Assembly: GCA_030549205.1 (NCBI GenBank)
Contig: JAUKTV010000002.1
Coordinates: forward strand, 2,976,001 to 3,040,000
DNA length: 64,000 nt
Source: Apiosordaria backusii
Lineage: Eukaryota > Ascomycota > Sordariomycetes > Sordariales > Lasiosphaeriaceae
Reading direction: 5' to 3'
Shown here piece by piece: positions 13,601 through 26,233 of the stretch. Both the position numbers and the translations under genes were made by a program. A model generated the notes under the pieces. That model was given only the letters and a program-made list of their open reading frames with translations, was not told the origin of the DNA and made no database searches. Each line of letters opens with the position of its first letter. Position 1 is the stretch's first letter.

Positions 13601-13966
13601 CCACGGTTCCCGAAAAGACCTGCCCTCCCCCCCTTACTCTTGCTACCACCACCCATCACCAACCTACGGCTCTACTCACATCCGGCCCTTTCCTTCCCCT
13701 TCGGCTCACTCCCTCTGGTCGTCGCCGCTTGATGATGCGAGTTGGACAGCAACAACTGAGTGCTTGTGTCTTGGGTGCTTGCGGTGTCTGAGTCGACAGA
13801 ACCGTCGAAGCGGGAGCGCGGTTGCTGGTATCCGCCGGTTGATTACCTTGAACGAAACACGGGCCCCCGGGATTCTTACTACACATATTTACTGGAACAG
13901 AACACGAGCGTTTCCGGTCTGTCGCATTGGACGCAGCACCCACCTAGCGTCTCGAGTGTCAACAGC
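7646..13966. other. Gene-poor stretch between lactonase and Zn2Cys6 regulator
   Basis: About 6.3 kb in which I find no coding region with recognisable domains or a sensible exon chain. ORFs near 9268-9860, 10856-11531 and 11509-12039 overlap on both strands and look random in composition. The last 200-400 bases may include a 5' exon or long leader of the transcription factor: from about 13790 one frame reads without stops into its first confident exon. Confidence 0.55.
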
Positions 13967-16204
13967 ATGTCGCCGTTCTCCAACGGCGACTCTCCACATT
14001 CATCTACGGCCACTATGACCGCGGCCGCCAGTGCTAGCGTGGTAGGAAGGTTTCCATTGCCGAACAGGGACTTCACCATCGAGGTGCCCTCGCCCCAGCT
14101 TCTGGGTCAGGTCAACGGTGGCGGAGTACACTCACTCAAGTCTCCAGCATCTCTCAAGTCTGGACGGACTCCTAGCTTCAGCAGGGAAGGCATACTCGGT
14201 TCAGCGCAAAAGGCGCGCAATCTTTCACAATCATCGGAGAACAGGCCAGAATCGAATGGGATGCAGAAGGCATCGAGTGACGAGGGCATCAACCCTCTTA
14301 AAAGGCGGAATACCGATGCGGGTGTCGACTACCCGAGGCGGAGAGCAACCATTGCAGTATGTTGAAATGTGATATCATGGGCCAACCGGGAGGCTGACAG
14401 GTTTTGCAGTGCGAGGTTTGCCGTTCGAGGAAATCACGATGCGATGGCACAAAGCCGAAGTGCAAGCTATGTACCGAGTTGGGTGCGGAGTGCATATATC
14501 GTGAGCCTGGCATCAAGCTGGATGCCGGCGACAAGCTTATCCTGGAGCGCCTGAACCGCATCGAAAACCTGCTCCAGATGAACATGGTGGGACATTCCAA
14601 TGGCATTGGCATGGCACACGATTCACCAAACATGAGCAATGGCACCGCTCTCAGCGGTGATAACTTGATGGGAATAGGATCAAATGCCGCCAACTTTGTG
14701 TCCATCATCCCCAGCGGTGGACTTGGGACGTGGTCCGCCACAGCAACTAACAACATTTCTACCATGCCAAAGGTACACACAAATGCGGCTCTGCATCTGC
14801 TGCAATGGCCTATGATCCGAGACTTGGTATCACGACCGTACGACCCTCAAATTCTCCTGCAGCTCGAGATGGCCCGCGAACCGCTGCACTCTCTCGCCAA
14901 GACTCCCTGCGTCGACCTTTCCAACACAAACGCTTACATCGAAGCTTACTTTGACCGAGTGAATATTTGGTACGCCTGCGTCAACCCATATACATGGAGG
15001 AGCCACTACAGGATAGCGCTCTCGAACGGCTTCAGAGAAGGACCAGAAAGCTGCATTGTGTTATTGGTTTTGGCTTTGGGCCAGGCCAGCTCAAGAGGCA
15101 GCATATCACGGATTGTCCCCCACGAAGACCCCCCCGGACTTCAATATTTCACGGCCGCTTGGTCATTGCTGCCAGGCATGATGACTTCCAACAGCGTGCT
15201 CGCCGCGCAATGTCATTTGCTCGCTGCTGCCTATCTTTTCTACCTCGTTCGGCCATTGGAGGCATGGAACTTGCTTTGCACTACCAGTACAAAACTGCAG
15301 CTTTTGCTCATGGCACCCAGCAGAGTGCCCGCGGATCAAAGGGAGCTGATTGAAAGAATTTACTGGAACTCACTTTTGTTCGAAAGCGATCTGTTGGCCG
15401 AATTGGACCTTCCTCATTCTGGTGTGGTTGCTTTTGAGGAAAACGTTGGTCTTCCTTGTGGTTTTGAAGGCGATGAGCAGGAGGCGGTTGGACGAGATGA
15501 ATTGTGGTATTTCCTCGCCGAGATTGCCCTGCGAAGGCTTCTCAACCGCGTCAGCCAGCTCATCTACTCCAAGGATTCGATGGCATCAACAACAAGTCTC
15601 GAACCGGTAGTCGCAGAACTCGACTTCCAGCTGACTCAGTGGTACGAGAGCTTGCCACTGCCGCTACAATTTCCATTTACACGAACGATGCTTCCCGATC
15701 CGGTGCAGACGGTGCTGAGATTACGCTTCTTCGCCTGCCGAACCATCATCTATCGGCCTTACATCCTGGCCGTTCTTGACAATGAACAGGCAGTGTTGGA
15801 CCCCTCAGTGCGGGAGGCGTGCACAAAGTGCCTAGAAGCGTCAATCCGGCAATTGGAGCACATTACTGCGCAGTAAGTATTTTTTCCCGTCTTCCCCATT
15901 GGTCAGGATTTCTTGACAGTTAATCTAATGAATTGGCCGCAGTCACGCCGGACATATGCCATACCTCTGGCAAGGAGCTCTGTCCATAGTATCTCAGACT
16001 CTTCTGGTTATGGGGGCCACAATGTCGCCGTCACTGTCGAGCATCCTCTGGAGCTTGGTGCCCCACCGCGAGACTATCGATCAAATTATCAACGACGTCG
16101 TCATCGAGATCGAACGCTACGCCGTCCTGTCGCCAAGTCTGAGCCTGTCGGCTGAAATCATCAAGGAAGCCGAAGTCAGACGTCGAACCTACCTCAGCGG
16201 GTGA
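13967..16204 (+). CDS. Zn2Cys6 (C6) fungal transcription factor
   Basis: Three exons join in phase: 13967-14356, 14410-15872, 15943-16204, giving 704 residues from the first in-frame ATG. The binuclear cluster starts right at the second exon: CEVCRSRKSRC, then DGTKPKCKLC and a final Cys (CX2CX6CX6CX2CX6C). It is preceded by a basic stretch (KRRNTDAG...YPRRRATIA) and followed by a short dimerisation-type helix (ILERLNRIENLLQMN). The remaining 450 residues have the helical look of a fungal-specific TF middle region, with ISRIVPHEDPPGLQYFTAAW and a long helical C-terminus. The N-terminus is low-complexity, Ser/Pro-rich. Coding-like sequence continues upstream to about 13790 (DYLERN, HWTQHPPSVSS), so the true start may lie in an earlier exon. 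It stands alone in a gene-poor region, so no target pathway can be inferred. Confidence 0.88.
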
Positions 16205-17279
16205 GCCTTGCAGCAATCAAGGACAGCCCAGTCCGGACACCCGCACCCCCCGAACCTGCATCAACAGCCCCGATTACAAACACTGACATATGTCTCGCCT
16301 AACGCGCCCATGAACCACGCTTCCGGTCTTGTGGGAAAGACAGCCGCTTGCTGGGTTGCAAAAGACCCCACGCCTCCATTCGCTTATTGCAGGTGCGCAT
16401 GTAGCCGCTGCACACTTGGTGCAAACACCTGGCACCCCGCCGGAACATGCATCGTCCGAAGGCGATATCAACAAGGACCGTTGTCTACGGAAATCGAAAA
16501 CCATCACATCACTTGCGCAATCCTTCGGTACCCCAGTTGCTGGCAAGTTCCTACATTGTCCGATATGAGAACCGATGTCGGGTCAGACAAGAGGAGGAGG
16601 ACGACGACAATGACACATGCAAGACCTGAGGGAGGAGGGGTCCGGAGCGTGGTGGACTTCCCAAGGCGAAAACAAGCCGGTTGATCGGACGAGTCGAGCG
16701 GGCCTTGGTAACAGTTACCACGCGCTAGGAAGGGTGCGCCGATAGGTGCGCATCCTTACAGGGCAAAACAACACCAACATTTTCCGCATAACAAACGATA
16801 CATACTCCGGCATCACAGCTCAGCAAATACGCAGATACATACACACAAGGAATTGTTCTCCGCCTCCGCACAAAAACAAGGACCGGGTGCGGTGTGTGTG
16901 TGAATCGTGCGAATCCTTTCCTGGGGCAACCACACCCTCCGTTTTCTTCAAATGGGCGGTCGCAAATTGACGGATTGTCCTTCTTGGGATCGGGGATTTC
17001 GGGCCGGCCCTCCGTTACCCCATGTTTTCACCCCGCCTTTCTCCCCGCATTTTGGGACTTCTCAATCATCAATTCAACTCATCCTTTCCATTCTGGGGCT
17101 TGTTCATCCGGCCCAGTTTATTCGATTATTGGTTTCATCATACTTTATTTTCAATGTGAAACGACACAGCACACAGTGAAGAAGGGGCCATGTGTGCTGG
17201 TCAGGGGGTTTATACCAAATCTACGTTTTTTTCTCAATATCTCATCACGGGGCGGTGGTCAAGAAAAATCAGGTAACAT

Positions 17280-17318
17280 ATCATCATCATCATCATCATT
17301 ATCATTTCCATCATCATC
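17280..17318. repeat. (ATC)n microsatellite, interrupted
   Basis: Seven consecutive ATC units followed by ATT, ATC, TTC and three further ATC units. Intergenic. Confidence 0.85.
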
Positions 17319-17547
17319 TGGTGTTGCAAACAGGTTGCGGCGGATGATTTTGCTTTGTTTGCGACGATCCGAGGGGCGTGGTTTACGAGAGGCAAAGGCA
17401 AGGCAGGCAGGGGTTCTAAGAATATCCATGGGTGAATTGTGAAAATGTAACGGAGGACGCCACGCAGACACACACTTTTAGAACAACTCAACGCAACACA
17501 AGCTTATATGTCATATATATATGGAGATGGCAAACTATGATGACACC

Positions 17548-17562
17548 GGGGGGGGGGGGGGG
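17548..17562. repeat. 15-base G homopolymer
   Basis: An uninterrupted run of 15 G in intergenic DNA, followed within 15 bases by a second run of 7 G. Its length is uncertain given homopolymer trouble elsewhere in this window. Confidence 0.85.
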
Positions 17563-18376
17563 CAAGTCGGAAAGGGGGGGAATCGGGCAGGATTGGATGG
17601 ATTGGCAGGAGATGTTGCATGACATACCCTTTTTTGTTTGTTTTCACAGTTGGGATACCACTTCTTTTTTTCTTCTTCTTCTTTGAGGCTTTGGCTTCAT
17701 TTTTTTTTTACTTTTTATTCTTTTTTGGAGAATTCGATTCTGAATGTTGTAACTTTGTATGGTTTACATACCCCCTTTACTTATATATATATATATACAA
17801 AAATTGTTCAAACTCCTCCCCTCATGATTCTTGATATTGGATATTGGAGCACATATGGTAAAACCTGAATGATGAGCGCAAGATATCAAAACCGTTGAGA
17901 TCGACCAAGACAAGAGAGATTCCGCAACACTCAGAACACCAAGAAAAAAAAGGGCGGTTTGCTGATCGATTATTCTGGCGATTGACCGTTGAAGAAACCG
18001 TTGTCCTCTTGGCTAAGGTTTTTTTCTTTTTTCTTCTTCGGCCGAAATTCCTTTTCACCTACCCGCTTTGCAGCTAGCTAAGCAGGGGTTGAACGTTTGA
18101 CAAGACCGGGGACAACAAGCCACGACAAGACCCTAACTGTCGATAGTTTGGTGCTCGGTACCTAGGAGAATTTACAACAACAGAGATTTTTGTTATTTGT
18201 TGTTGTTGGTATGCGCGATCACCAGTCGGTTTTATGTACTGTGTAAACCCAGGCTGGGTTGCGGAGGGTGGGGGGTTGAGAAGAGAAAGATGAGACGGGG
18301 CTAGGACGAAACGAGATGATTGTGTGCAGAAGGGTGTCAGTGGGATGTAGATGCGGAAATCCACTTTGGTGTGTTT

Positions 18377-18671
18377 ACTTGCGCGCAAGAAAGACGGGTT
18401 TGTAGAGTCATCTGTGAGGTGGGGGTAAAACTGGAGAGGAAAGAGCTGTTTGGGGATGGGTTGGGAGTATTGATTTGCCTGTTTGGGAAGATTGCAGATT
18501 TGGGGGAGGGTATAACTTGCGCACAAGAAAAAACGGCTCTCGTCGACTCTCTTCTGTAAGGTGGGGATAAAACTGGAGAGGAAAGAGCTGTTTGGGGATG
18601 AGTTGGGAGTATCGCTTTCCCTGTTTGGGATATCCCCAGTCTGGTGGTGTGCTGGTATACTTGCGCGCAAG
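18377..18671. repeat. Imperfect tandem repeat (about 138-144 bp unit) with palindromic cores
   Basis: The palindrome CTTGCGCGCAAG occurs at 18378 and 18660, with a one-base variant CTTGCGCACAAG at 18516, each followed by an A-rich AAGAAAGA-type stretch. Between them a block of about 72 bases containing CTGGAGAGGAAAGAGCTG is repeated at 18431 and 18573 with few changes. So there are two full units plus the beginning of a third. Many differences between copies are G-to-A or C-to-T. No gene overlaps it convincingly. Confidence 0.8.
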
Positions 18672-21600
18672 AAAGATGGGACGGATACAGTATGTTCGGG
18701 GGTAGAGTAGTGTATTGAGAAAGACGGCTGGTAGTGCGTTCGGTGGGGATGAGAAAAGATCTCTTTTGGGGTAGATTCTTGTTTGGCAAGGCAGGGGACT
18801 TGCCCTTCTTGGTGTAGGTCTATGTATGTACGGGGAGCTGTGTGCAGTGTGCGTACATATTATGTGTGTTGACGGACATGCTAATGGGGATTTTCGGGTT
18901 GGGGTTCCGAGGTCGTGTTTTTGCGAACGCAGGATGGGAAGTGGATTGGGTGGCCAAAAAAGGTGTGCGTGTTAAACTCGAGGTGTTTGGTGGCTGGGGT
19001 CATGAGCTTTTTGCTGACAAAGGATGAAATTTTTCTTGTTTTTTATTCTCCGAGATTTGGTCAGTTCTGACTGAGTGATTGTTAAGTTGCTCCTCAGTGG
19101 GTGATTTTGAGAAGAGATGGAGCTTGCCCTACCCTTGAGTTGCTGAGCTTGACCAGAGTTGGTGAGGGGATGGTAGCGAGGTTTACTTGCAGACGGATTG
19201 AGGTTGATGATGGTGTTGATGGCGGCTGAGGGGAGAATGATGGATGGGTGGCTTGAGATGTATTTTGTGTGCTACAGGGTCAAGCTGAACTGGAAGGTCT
19301 GGCAGGACTTGGCTGATTGTGGTGTGAAGCGTGAGAGCATTTCTGGATGCGTTTCTTGGATGCCTCTGGGGGGTGTGGAAGTCTACGTGGACCGGAGTGA
19401 GACCCTGAGCATCATGTAGACATCATGAACTAGATCTGCAGTATGCGATGTGATGAGATAGACTAGCCAAGCTGGCTGGGGTTGATATTCAGGTACCGTT
19501 TGCTTGGGCAGCAGTGGTGTACGTGAACTACGGAGATGAGATGGAGCATACAAGGCTCTAGGCACCGTTTTATTGCTTTGTAAGATTCTATCACATCTGT
19601 CAATATGTGTGATGAGATGGGACCGAGATGACATCGGACGGAAGATAGGAGATGTTTTCTCAAGCTGAAACGAAACGAAAGAACAGGAACGTCTGTTCGA
19701 TCCCGCGTACCAAGCCTAAGGGACCGTCTATACTATATCACAGGCGATGATTCCGGGGGTCTGGAAGAGGTCAGGAGTGATCTCGCTTAGTGCCGTTTGG
19801 GTCCAAGAGCGGGAATTTCGCTTTCTTTAGCGCTGGCATTTGTTGATGTACATATTTGTACCTACTGAGAACTTGACCGTCTTGACGATGAAAACAGCGA
19901 GGGATGAGCGAGATTCCACCAGTGGGCCAATCATTAAAACACCACAACGAGGTCTGAGAGCCCAACTCCGAGACCAACTTGGCTGGTGGTATTCGTAGCA
20001 CGGTTTCGTAGTGCTGATACAAGGCAGCCACGGAGAAGCTGCCCGTGATACAACATTCTTTTTTGGAGACAAGGCATTCAATGCCTGTCTTACCTTGCGC
20101 AGCGTTGTATACGCAATGTCAGAAAACAAGTCATTGATTGTCCTACGTCCTTCGGAAAACCACGTGATGGAACCGAAACGGACATCGAGACGGCTCGGCC
20201 TGCCTGGTTTATACCAGAGGAGAAAGCTGGGCCGGGATTTGTGTAGCAAGAGAGGTGTATTATTCCGTCAGTCAGATTCGTCGGTGGCCTTTTGGAAGGT
20301 GGTTGACGTCTTAATTCGGCTTCTTAATGATGGTTTTATCATGATCCGATCCGAGACGGGCCGTGAAAGCTACGCTGGCCTGCCTTTTGCCGGGATAGGT
20401 AACAAGACAGACAACGGCCAAAAAATAGGGCCGATGTTGCAACGTCAAAGGGTTCTGCCTCTTCTTCATGTCAATGCCGTTAGCTTTGTGGGTAGTGGTA
20501 GTAAACTTAGGTGTTTTGTGCATGCTTAGCGAGTGCGATACGTGTCCAAGTTGCATCAGCCTTCTGTGGTGTCGGTGATGTTGTTTCTGAAGTCTCCAGT
20601 GTTCGGGAACAATCCCGACATCGATGCGTGAAGGGTTCCATATTCGTGTTTTTATTGTTGTATTTTGGACGGGATGGCACTTTTCTAACGGTCGGGTTTT
20701 CTCTTGTCTGTCGTTTGTTGGGGATGCTACTGTTTCAGCGAAGCAGTGAGAAGGATCCATACAACCAGTCTCGTCCCGTCATACCGAAAGACTTTATGGC
20801 ACAAGGAAGGCTTGTGCCACGTTGCCTTCAAGGTGAGCCCATCCTGAAGCTGCGACTACCGGCCCCTCCTTTTGAGCATGTCCCGGACCGGCCAGTTCGC
20901 CGTCTTGCGTTCCACGGCATGATATGCTGTACAGTACCGTGCCGGTAGTTGGCCCGTTGTGCAACCAAATGATGGAATCGTGTCTCGGGAGTTGGGATAT
21001 GGTTGTCTTTGGCATCTTCCCCTGCATATGAGCTGTATCCCGTGAGACATTTCCAACGTCTGATGATGAGTGACGGTGACTGGAGGCTGGAGGTGGAGGA
21101 GCGTCGGAAGGTGGAATCCGGATCAGTCTTGGAGAGTGTTGGTTGTCTCTATATTATGATCCAAGATTCCCGGTCCCTTTGGTGCCGGCATCCAAAAGAT
21201 TTCCTGCCGGCGTCCGGGCAAGCTGGATATCTGCGGTCTGTAGTCTTCCGCCGATGATCCTCTAAGCGCCGAGATTTGATCTCCGGCAAGGTCCTTGCGC
21301 CCGTTAGGATCCGCTGCCGCCCGTGCCGCCCCTCCGCTCGGGCCGCCGAACGGCTTGTGCTGGAAGAGGCCGGGGCCGCACTGGCCACTCCTTGACAGAA
21401 TGCGGGGAAAGATCGTCGTCAAGATAGCCCCTCCTTTTGGGTCAACCTTAAAGGCCTGAGGCTATTCGCATGAACATGGGAGCGAAGTACATACTCAAAC
21501 TTGGGAGGGCGGATTTATGTGTAGATGTCAAGAGCTCTTGACTCTTTCAAAGTAGGTAAGAACGACAACATCACTTGAAGAGCTCTTGAATTCAAGGGTT

Positions 21601-22628
21601 AGGGGTAGGCCAAACCAATCCATCGAGGTCTTGTCTCTCAGCCGGCGCTTCCCGCGATTCGATCGTTGCCTTAATGCAGGCGCGGCAAATCAGAACCTGT
21701 TTTCTACCTCCTCAATCTCTCCCCAAGAGGCTGGCTGCTGGCATGGCTGGGAACTAGGAATGTGCTGCCATTGGAACGGTAGGAACCAGCGTCACGTGAT
21801 GTGATGCTCACCTGTTCAGCCATCTCCTTTTTTGTCGGTCGCGGGAATTGTTGTGCCCAATCGTCGGCTGCGTCACAGCGGTCGCGACTCTAGTCTGTCA
21901 GCTGGGCCGTGAGTTGATGTGATGCTCTGAGCCTTTTCCTTGCTCGCAGTCCCATTGGAAGGAAGCCGGCATCTCATGCTTCGGATGGGGGATTTTCTCC
22001 ACTGACACGACAAGCGAGGACCCAAGGCAGCGTTCCGACGGTCGAGGCCTCAGGCCGTCATCACCCTTCACTCATCCCATCTTTGCGCTCTCGTCTCTTC
22101 TCACTCACCTTGCCCAGATTCGGCCAACCCGCTCTCCTCCACCCGACCGAACACCCGCATCAGGCCTGATCCCTCCTCCACAGTCCTCGGCGGTGCCCAA
22201 GCTGGTGATCCTTCAGCTTTTCTGCAGAAAGCAATTGCGAGCTAGGCGGGTCAGGTATTTATCAGGCTTTCTCATTTGTGGTTAGGGCGAGCCCAGGGCA
22301 AGCCAAGGGGTGGCACCGTGGGCTGTCCGAAGGAATTGTGTTGTGCTGGCAATGCAAGTGAGAAGCCAGTGAGCCCAATCGCAGCTCTGGGGTATCTGCA
22401 GACCCGCCTCGACTGGCCAACCACACTGGACCATCTGGCCGACGCTCGTCTACCCCCCGTCGCAATTCTCTTCCACCGTCCACCTGCCGCGGCACAGAGG
22501 CACACAGACTGCCAAAGCGGCTGTCAATACGCCGTCTTGTTTGTGTTCGTGCCCCATCAGACTCCAGATCCGTTGTCCTGGTGTCGTTGAAGTGAGCGAG
22601 TAATTCGGGGACGAGACGAATCGATCGA

Positions 22629-25600
22629 ATGGCCGACGTCGAAGACCAGCAGCACGGCGGGCCCACGACTTCGCGAAGCAGCGCGCGGAAGAAGCGCACA
22701 GCCAAATCACCCAAGCCGGAGCCCCAATCCCAAAACGATTGGACATCAGGCGGTGGGCCACGACCCCGTCCGTCGCCTCACCCGAAACGTCATGGGGATA
22801 TAGACATAGACATGGACATTGTCGAGTCCTCTGACGACTCAGACGACGTCCAAGCGTCGCCTCCCAAGCAGCAACAGCAGCGACCTCGACGTTCTTCGAA
22901 ACAACGTCAACAGCTCCCGAGTCCCACCGACTCCGAGGACACCGACCTTCCGTCCAAGCCGCCGTCCCGATCTCGACATCGGACTGCTGCCATGCGGCCC
23001 AACTCCACCGTGCCCTTGGTTGACACCAAGGCCATGGCCCGCCGCATGCAACGCCCTTCATATGACAACGACGACGATGATGATGAGCCGCCCATACGTC
23101 CCTCGCGGCCTGCAAGCCGCCAGACGATGGCTTCCCGCCGCGACCAGAGTTCTCGATCCGCTCACCGCTACCGGTCCACTCCTGAATCTAGGCGCTCACC
23201 CCGTACTTCCATGTCCGATTCCGAGAATGAGACTGATGTGACCTCGGACTCTTTGGAGGAAGTCGTTATTCAACAGCCCACCCGGAGAAGAAAGCCTCCG
23301 TCGGTGCCGGTTGTTCCCACTGCCCCCGTACCCCCTCCAGCACCATCAATGCATGAGCGTCTCAATCGACGCTCTGAAGGACCCGAGATTGAGGTTGTTT
23401 ATGAGGACCCAGATCCGGAGCCTGACTTTGCCTCGACAAGGTATGAGCAATCTGTTGGTGTGGGACGATCGCGAGCCCAATCTCGAGCCCCCTCCCGGGC
23501 ACCATCTCGAGCCGCGTCCGTCAAGCCGGATGCTTATCGACGTCCGAGAGACGTTTCTCGCGCTCCGAGTCTCGATGGCGATCGGGCTCGGTCCAAGTCT
23601 AGATCTGGAAGGTATAGTCCACCACTTCAGAGGAGACAACACTCCCCAGTAGCTAACGCAGGTGCCAGACCGTCGACAAGGCAATATGAGTCGGATGCTT
23701 ATGTGTCGAGAGCCCCTTCAGTGTTCAGAAGAGCCAACACAACTGTAGAAGGGTCACATCATGCCTCCTCGCAAAGCTTTAGCTCCAAACGCTCGGCTTT
23801 CTTTGCTGATCACGCCGCGACCGCCGCCAATAACATGCAACTAGAGAGACAGCAGCCTAAAAGGTATACCACATGCGTCTCTTGCAGAGACAACAAAACT
23901 CTCGTCGAAGATACAGCGAAGCTCAAGTGTGCCCACCGCATGTGCAACACATGCCTGGTGCGCAGCTTCGAACTGTCCCTCACAAGCCCACAGCATATGC
24001 CCCCTCGATGTTGTACCACTGAGCCCATACCACCAAAGCACGTCGACAAGCTGTTGGATTCGAACTTCAAGGCTGAGTGGAACCGAAAGTACCGCGAGTA
24101 CACGACCAGGAGTCGCATATATTGTCCAGATGAACGGTGCGGTAGATGGTTTCAGCCCGACAATATCCGTCAAGAGAACGGGCGTGGGCAAGCCAGATGC
24201 AGTCACTGCAAGACCAAAATCTGTTGTGCCTGCCATGGGCCGTGGCACCCTCAATATCATTGCCCGGGGATGAGAACACGGCCCAGTTTCTGGACAAGGC
24301 CAAACAACAAGGATATCAAACCTGCTATCAGTGCCATCACATGGTCGAACTCGCTGAAGGTTGCAACCATATGAAATGGTAAGAATGGCATCAAGTCTCG
24401 CAGCCTTTGTGATATCCAGCTAATGTTTCGTCTCTGTTTAGTCGCTGCGGTGCTCAATTTTGTATGCTGTGTGGAGGTCCTTGGAAATCGTGTGCGTGCC
24501 CCATGACGAATAACTTAGTTCAGGCTGTTCCTCGATCAGCCGGTGACCGTATGAGGATCCCGATGGAGGACCCCCCGAATCCCTTTGCATCGGCGCCGAA
24601 GTATGCATCTCGTGTCCCCTCACCTCAAGCTCTGCGGACTGGATTCCCGGCCTCTCACGCAGGCACTATAAGACCTCGCCCATCGAGCTATGAGGAGGAG
24701 CCGTACCTCAATCGGCGCATGGAGATCCGTGAAGAACCTCATCATGCGCGCCGCATGCATTCTTTTGATGATGCCTTCGGCCATGTCGACGACCACGCTG
24801 AGTATGGTAGAGGCAGAGCAGGTGCCAGTGCCTTTGAGTTTGAAGAGCCTCGTCGGCGCATCGAGGCTCGGAGTCGTGGGGCGTCCTTTGGAAATGGCGA
24901 CTTCCGGGCTCAAAGGGCTGCGACGGTTGTCGCACCATCACCTCCACAGACACATGTCCCGATGGCGCCGCCGCCACCTCGCTCGGCATTTGAGCCACCC
25001 TCACGCCCCGTCTTTGACCGCAGTACACCTCGAGCCGCACCTCGAACCGCACCCCGAGCTGATTATGCTCCCGAGGACTATCCTCCGAGAACGGGGCGTT
25101 ATGCCTCTCCAGAGCGATATGACGACTTTGCTGCCGATAATTACACAGCTGACAGGCGGAGACCCTACTCACCCGAAAGGCGGCAAACTTTCCCTAACGC
25201 GAGACGGCCGCGCTCTCTGGATAGACACCATCCATTTGCCCAGGAACGGCGAGAAGATTCGCCTGATGGTTGGCAAATTCCCACGCGTTTCCCATCGCCA
25301 GAACGGGGAATGCCCATGGCCATGGAAGTCCCACAGAAACCACGACACATGCTCGCTCCCGACAGACACATGCAAATGCCAGAACGACATATGCCGGCAG
25401 CGGACAGGCATATGCAGCTTCCAGAAAGGCATATGGCCCCGCCCGACCGTTATGCGCAACTGTCGGAAAGGCACGCCCAGATGGCGGAGCGACAACCACA
25501 GATGCCAGAGAGATCCATGGCAATGCCCGAGAGGCAGCTGGCTCCTACCGATGATCGGCATCGCGCTCCTTCGCCTGACAGACGCCGAGCGTCATCGTTT

Positions 25601-26233
25601 GATAGACGGCTTGCTGATCGGTTTAACCCAGAGAGTCGACAAAGCCCGGGCGCTTACCACATGGGTGGAATGGGCCACGCCGTCCCACCTGCTCCCATGA
25701 CCACCATTGGAGTTGGACCCATGGGGCCGGTAGGCCCTATGAGCCACATGAATCTCATGGGTCCAATGGCGCCTCCTGGACCTCTCAGTCCTACAAGAGG
25801 ACCACCGCCTCTTTCTCGCACCGTATCGCACCCCGCTGCAGCGATGCATGGGCATGGTGGGGGCCCATCGATTCCAGTTGCTCCGGTGCCGCCACCGGCC
25901 ATCTCGCACATGCCTCGCAGGCACACCATGGAGGAGGATATCTATATTCCAGGCCGTCATCCGGGAGGGCCAACTCCGGAATGGTTCGGTCCTCCGGGGA
26001 TGGGGATGGGCTTGCATGAGTGGGATCCCAACGGGGGTTCTCCACGTGCTCCTCACGTCCGAAGACGGGCTACGCAGGCTCATCGAGAGCACAACAAGAC
26101 GGAGGCGAAGCCGTCGATGCAGGCTGGCCTTAGCGGATCCGGGAGAGGTTTGCATCGAGTGACGGAGTGGGTGAACTATATCGAGCCTGGCCCGCCGGAG
26201 GACAGGATGGGGGCTGAGACGATTGTGGGATAG
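22629..26233 (+). CDS. RBR-type (RING1-IBR-RING2) E3 ubiquitin ligase, with apparent 1-base frameshift
   Basis: The protein (about 1180 residues if repaired) begins with about 400 Arg/Ser/Pro-rich disordered residues. RING1 follows (TCVSCRDNKTLVEDTAKLKC, CNTC), then a perfect IBR (CSHCKTKICCACHGPWHPQYHC spacing C-x2-C-x4-C-x2-C-x4-H-x4-C), a short linker (DENTAQFLDKAKQQGY) and RING2 (TCYQCHHMVELAEGCNHMKC, then RCGAQFCMLCGGPW). The Cys of GCNHM is at the catalytic position of RBR ligases, which form a ubiquitin thioester. A 63-nt intron lies at 24379-24441 inside RING2. Between the last IBR cysteine and the linker the frame changes without room for an intron, exactly at CCCGGGG (24263-24269). 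One added base restores the frame to the stop at 26233. The C-terminal half is disordered, with Met-rich RHMQxPE repeats near 25340-25530 and Gly/Met/Pro-rich sequence. Substrates are unknown. Confidence 0.85.

Larger units (their letters stand above)
16205..22628. other. Gene-poor, low-complexity stretch
   Basis: About 6.4 kb without a supportable gene. It holds an (ATC)n run, a 15-base G run at 17548-17562, T-rich and (AT)n DNA at 17650-17800, and an imperfect tandem repeat at 18377-18671. A 198-codon minus-strand ORF (18074-18670) merely translates the tandem repeat and is not credible. The final 600 bases before 22629 are probably promoter and leader of the RBR ligase gene. Confidence 0.55.

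Noticed and set aside
18074..18670. 198-codon minus-strand ORF with repeated SSFLSSF-type words
   Set aside because: The repetition comes from the DNA tandem repeat and is seen in two frames; no coding signal outside it.
22450..23115. 221-codon ORF opposite the RBR ligase start
   Set aside because: Shadow of the Arg/Ser-rich coding sequence on the other strand.
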